Of a DNA stretch of 64,000 bases, positions 48,822 through 64,000 are shown piece after piece. Both the position numbers and the translations under genes were made by a program. Position 1 is the stretch's first letter, and each line of letters starts with the position of its first letter. The notes under the pieces were generated by a model. That model searched no databases. It was given only the letters and a program-made list of their open reading frames with translations, and was not told the DNA's origin. The DNA comes from Trebouxia sp. TZW2008 (lineage: Eukaryota; Chlorophyta; Trebouxiophyceae; Trebouxiales; Trebouxiaceae), in the NCBI GenBank assembly GCA_002118135.1, contig BDIU01000031.1, positions 54,284 to 118,283 of the forward strand, written 5' to 3'.

Positions 48822-49360
48822 GTAAAGTCATGACGGCCAGATTGCTTTGCTATATCACGGGCATCTGCATACTCACGTGCTGCTTATAAAAAGGATTTGG
48901 ACAGCTGCAGATACAGCAGTACCAGAGCACACGCATCCTGTTGGTCCCTTGCTTTATCCAGCATGGTGTGTGCTCGCTGAGCATGTGCATGGCAGAGCTT
49001 CAACTTCAGCAAACGCAATATGTATGGATATATTACATGGCAATTACATCAGCACAAAGACAAGCAACACGAAGTCATGGATGACGCTTCTGCAGCCATC
49101 TCAACGTGTGAAGGATAAGCTGGTGGACTGTTGCCACTGTGTCAAGCCAAGCTGACTCCGCGACTGCCCAACTTCTCCTAAAGCTGGTATGTCAGCAAAA
49201 CTTCAACAACATAGGAAAAGATCTACCTAAAGCTACAGGGGAGCAAATCTTTTTGAAAAAATCAAAAGGCTTGTCAAGTGCAAACAGTCAGCACACGTAC
49301 AGTCGACAGCTTCACCATGAGCGGATGGCACTGAATTGAGACTAGGTTGCTTGTGTCATT

Positions 49361-50402
49361 TCATGCCCACTTGGCAATGAGCGACATGATTGCGCCCCCA
49401 GCAAACATGGACAAGAAGCCCATGCCTTGCAACCATGTTTGCGCTGGAAGCTCTTCCCGGCTGAATGTTGGCACTATCAAATCCACCAAACCATTATAGA
49501 TCAAAATGCCTGCTGAAAGCGAATCAAATCCACCTTCAAAACCAAGTGCAGTTTTGCTTTCTGCTGAGTAGGAGCTGCCTACACCCATGCCAATGGCTAT
49601 ACCCAGTGGTGTGATGATCAAGAATAGCATGCCAAGGAGGCAGTATTTCAATACACTATATTCTGCCTTGACGAAGGTGACCCCAAGGGCAAGTCCCTCA
49701 CACATCTGATGGAACATGAGCGCAATCATGAGTGATCTGACTGTGTCAGCGCTGCTGCTTATGCCAATCGTAATACCGATGAAGATCGAGTGAAAAATGA
49801 CTCCAGCTTCAAAAGTGGTTGAGATCACAGTGTACTGCAATCTGCGTAATTCTTTCTGCTTTTCATCAACAGCTTCTGAACTTAGTCCGAGCTCCATGAC
49901 GTCCCCATGTGCTGGACCTTCAATATGCAATGCATCAGACTCCTTGGGACTTGGCATATGTAGCTTGCGTGTAAAGTATTTGCCCAGAGACCACTCGAGA
50001 GAGAAAGCTAGCATGGAAGAAAAGCTGGCAAAAACGAGTGCCCATGGATACTCGGTGGACAGCCCCAAGCACGGATCGCTGAGCAGCGGTATAGCATCGC
50101 CAAGGACATGGACGTAGCCTGTCACCAAGACGACTCCAGCAGCGAAAGCTCTGACAAGAAAGTATGCTCTGTTGAGCTTGGCAGTGTACGTGAAGAGCGG
50201 CAAAAAAACTGCAGCAAACAATACAGGTCTCAGCCTTCCGACGTCTGCATGCTGTGGTAACTTGTGAACAACGTGTACCTCCGATGCTACTGACTGCCAA
50301 TATGCCAAATAAAGCGCCAAGCCGAAGGCCAATCAGCGGCTCGTAAAAGTCGTCTCCGGAGCAGTTGAGCTCTGGCGTCGCCGCGGCTACGGAATCAGCC
50401 AT
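49361..50402 (-). CDS. ZIP-family divalent metal transporter
   Basis: Moves Zn2+/Fe2+-type ions into the cytosol. Two exons, 50402-50279 and 50208-49361, join in phase at GGA G|TT to give IGVFLPLF, typical of ZIP TM1. The predicted length is 323 residues with eight membrane segments. Hallmarks: HSIFIGITIGIS (TM4), MFHQMCEGLALGVTF (TM5, the metal-binding H..xEG), TPLGIAIGMGVG (TM6) and a hydrophobic C-terminus ending LIAKWA. TM2-TM3 covers YFLVRAFAAGVVLVTGYVHV. The loop between TM3 and TM4 (about residues 145-180) is short and lacks the histidine-rich cluster seen in many plant ZIP proteins. A longer upstream in-frame start exists (50501), but MADSVAAATPELNC fits the family better. The stop is TGA at 49361. 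Confidence 0.93.
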
Positions 50403-51620
50403 ATGCCTGCAGCAGAGACACGAATATTGAGGGACATCGGCGGCTGATGCTTGGTGCTGACGGGTAACACGACCATATGAATATTTGCAAACGAGCAGCA
50501 AAAGCTGCTGAGGAGCAGAAACTCATCGCGGGCGATGCAAAGAGAGTGAGCGAACGCACCTGAAGCAACAGCGACACGAGCCAATTTTACAACCAACCCA
50601 CGGCCAAAAATTGTCAATCAAGCTACCAACAACTGAACGCTTGCGACCTCGATGCATCATTAACCTGATCACAAACCCTAGAGCTGCTTCTTGGACGTGT
50701 GCATGACACTGCTCAATCCTGACTTAGCATGATTCCTCCTGAAGAGCAAGAACTGCAGGCTCAGGCTGTCAAGCAATTGTTTCTCTGCCCAGGAGTCAGT
50801 ATCAGACAGGTTGATGTGGACTTCAATGAGAGTGAGACATATACTATAGCTTGCAATGTCTGATGCATGTGACAGTCGCGCAGTGACCCTCCCATAGCTT
50901 GCAAATGCAACTCAACATGCCCGAAGTCTTGCCAGGAAAACTCTCTCGATACCATGCTTGATCTGGCCATTGTGCGATGATTGCATTTGTTGTACACGAA
51001 GTCCACACCGTAGCGACAAATATTCATGCTGTCATCTCAAGACAGGGCAATGCCAGCCGCGATGCTGGTTGCGGGGGCGTCGTCAAATCAATGCTGCAGC
51101 GTGCCTACTTGCCAGCTCATGACATGCAGCAGTGTTTGACCAAGTCATGTCCAAATTGGCCAGTTGTGACTCACAGCCAGAAGCGAAAACTATGGCGACA
51201 TTTTGCAGCACAGCAGACGGCATGATGAAAGCCGACAACGCCATCTTGCATCATGTGCCCCATTGATGCACACCGCGAAGGCTTCTGCATGCCTGAAACT
51301 GTGTCGAAGATCGCTGAACTGTGGCTTCGTTTCCACAGATCACTACTGGCACTCGTGGCAACGCAGTCTTACGTGCAACGCGGGCGGTCGGGTGATTCAA
51401 GGGCAGCCAAGGCACAGCTAGCAAAACCTTGCTTTCAGAAAAGCTGTGGCACTTAATAACATTCTTGTTCAGGTCAGCAAGGCTTGATGGCTTTGTTGCG
51501 GTGACTGTGTTGTGTGTGCTCTCAGTCATACATGCCAGATTGAAAGGCAGCAGATGCCTTGCTGTTCAGACACACTCTGACTTTTGCAGAACTCTTTTGT
51601 CCAGATCTTGAATCACCAGA
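50403..51620. other. Divergent intergenic region between ZIP and AFG2-like genes
   Basis: Should contain both promoters. A 45-codon open frame begins at ATG 50729 (MIPPEEQELQAQAVKQLF) and might be a leader exon of another transcript, but I find no convincing partner exon. Nothing else recognised. Confidence 0.4.
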
Positions 51621-63480
<11,860 letters not shown>

Positions 63481-63841
63481 TGGGCAGAAAAGGGATGGAA
63501 ACTTCTCTTAAGTCAGCCAGCTGTGCTGATCTGTGCGACGATGCATGACAAGTTCCGATGCTTAGGCCGCATGCAAGGCTTTTCAAAATCTTCAACTCTC
63601 CTGTAATCGAAATGAGAAAAGCCACCCAAGTGTCTAGCTCGTCGGAAGACAAGAGAGAGAGAGAGAGAGAGAGAATAATTTTACATGCTTCAGCTAGACA
63701 ACAAGTCTAATTGCATGTGCCACAAGTGGCAAACTCTAATTCAATCAACTGAATTGTGTGATTGTATCATTGTAAGTCATGAGCGACAACAAACACGATA
63801 AGCAAAAAAAGTTTGTGTTGTAAAGAAATAATCGGAAAACC
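63481..63841. other. Convergent intergenic region with a (GA)n microsatellite
   Basis: Between the AFG2-like stop (63478-63480) and the stop of the next minus-strand gene. It contains (GA)n at about 63652-63674. No other feature seen. Confidence 0.7.
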
Positions 63842-64000
63842 TCAAGCGTTAGCATTGGAATCAACAGCCATTGACGTAGACCCAGCAGCATCTACAATTG
63901 AGGCAGCAACGTTGCTTGGGGCCTCTGGCAAAATGGCAACCCCAGCCTGCTGAAGTACTATCGTGGGGTCTACAGCCACTGATTTGCGGATGGGCTTTGG
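63842..64000 (-). CDS. 3' terminal coding exon of an unidentified gene (truncated by window)
   Basis: The minus strand reads open from the window edge (PKPIRKSVAVDPTIVLQQAG, then EAPSNVAASIVDAAGS) to a TGA at 63844-63842. Ala/Val-rich C-terminal tail. Codon use matches the neighbours. No family recognised and the frame is short, so it could be chance. Confidence 0.45.
   Translation of the reverse strand, partial: PKPIRKSVAVDPTIVLQQAGVAILPEAPSNVAASIVDAAGSTSMAVDSNANA

Noticed and set aside
50761..51027. Minus-strand open frame upstream of the ZIP gene (88 codons)
   Set aside because: No family resemblance, no splice partners, and it lies in the divergent promoter region.

Overview
The window looks like nuclear DNA of a green alga (Viridiplantae, chlorophyte; a trebouxiophyte-like lineage is my guess). 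Genes are intron-dense, introns run GT...TGCAG, TGCA/GCATGC words are very frequent, and two genes belong to plant-type families: a MALE STERILITY 1/MMD1-type PHD protein and an AFG2/CIP111-type AAA ATPase. There are no operons and no bacterial-style gene packing.

Layout. (1) 213-866 (-) and 17314 onward (+) carry two inverted paralogues with a conserved E2F-like plus TATA-like promoter. They flank about 15 kb. (2) 1859-12141 (+) is a secreted peptide:N-glycanase F-like protein (signal peptide, PA domain, PNGase F N and C domains). Four of its exons sit in separate tandem arrays. (3) 12279-12947 (-) is an intronless MOSC-domain gene. (4) 14.2-16.1 kb (+) holds weakly supported exons of a regulator-like gene. 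(5) 17314-29349 (+) is one or two genes for a coiled-coil, then basic/proline-rich, protein, interrupted by a 128-bp assembly gap. (6) 30599-48043 (-) is a 17.4-kb gene for a giant MS1/MMD1-like PHD-finger protein with thousands of bases of low-complexity coding insertions. (7) 48686 (+) starts a possible small gene. (8) 49361-50402 (-) is a ZIP metal transporter. (9) 51621-63480 (+) is a double AAA ATPase of the AFG2/SPATA5/CIP111 family. (10) 63842-64000 (-) is the 3' end of another gene.

The most striking feature is not one gene but a genome-wide habit: exons, with a piece of flanking intron, are tandemly duplicated 2 to 7 times in four unrelated genes. In most arrays one copy is intact and phase-compatible with its neighbours and the others are decaying pseudo-exons that now fill the introns. 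Mobile or repeat sequence includes a 174-bp pogo/Tc1-like MITE, a TRIM-like direct-repeat element with tRNA-like boxes, a long fold-back at 21.5-21.8 kb, and a dispersed repeat with a shared terminal motif.

Exon coordinates were set by reading splice sites and reading-frame phase by eye. No alignment or gene finder was run, so family assignments rest on recognised motifs.
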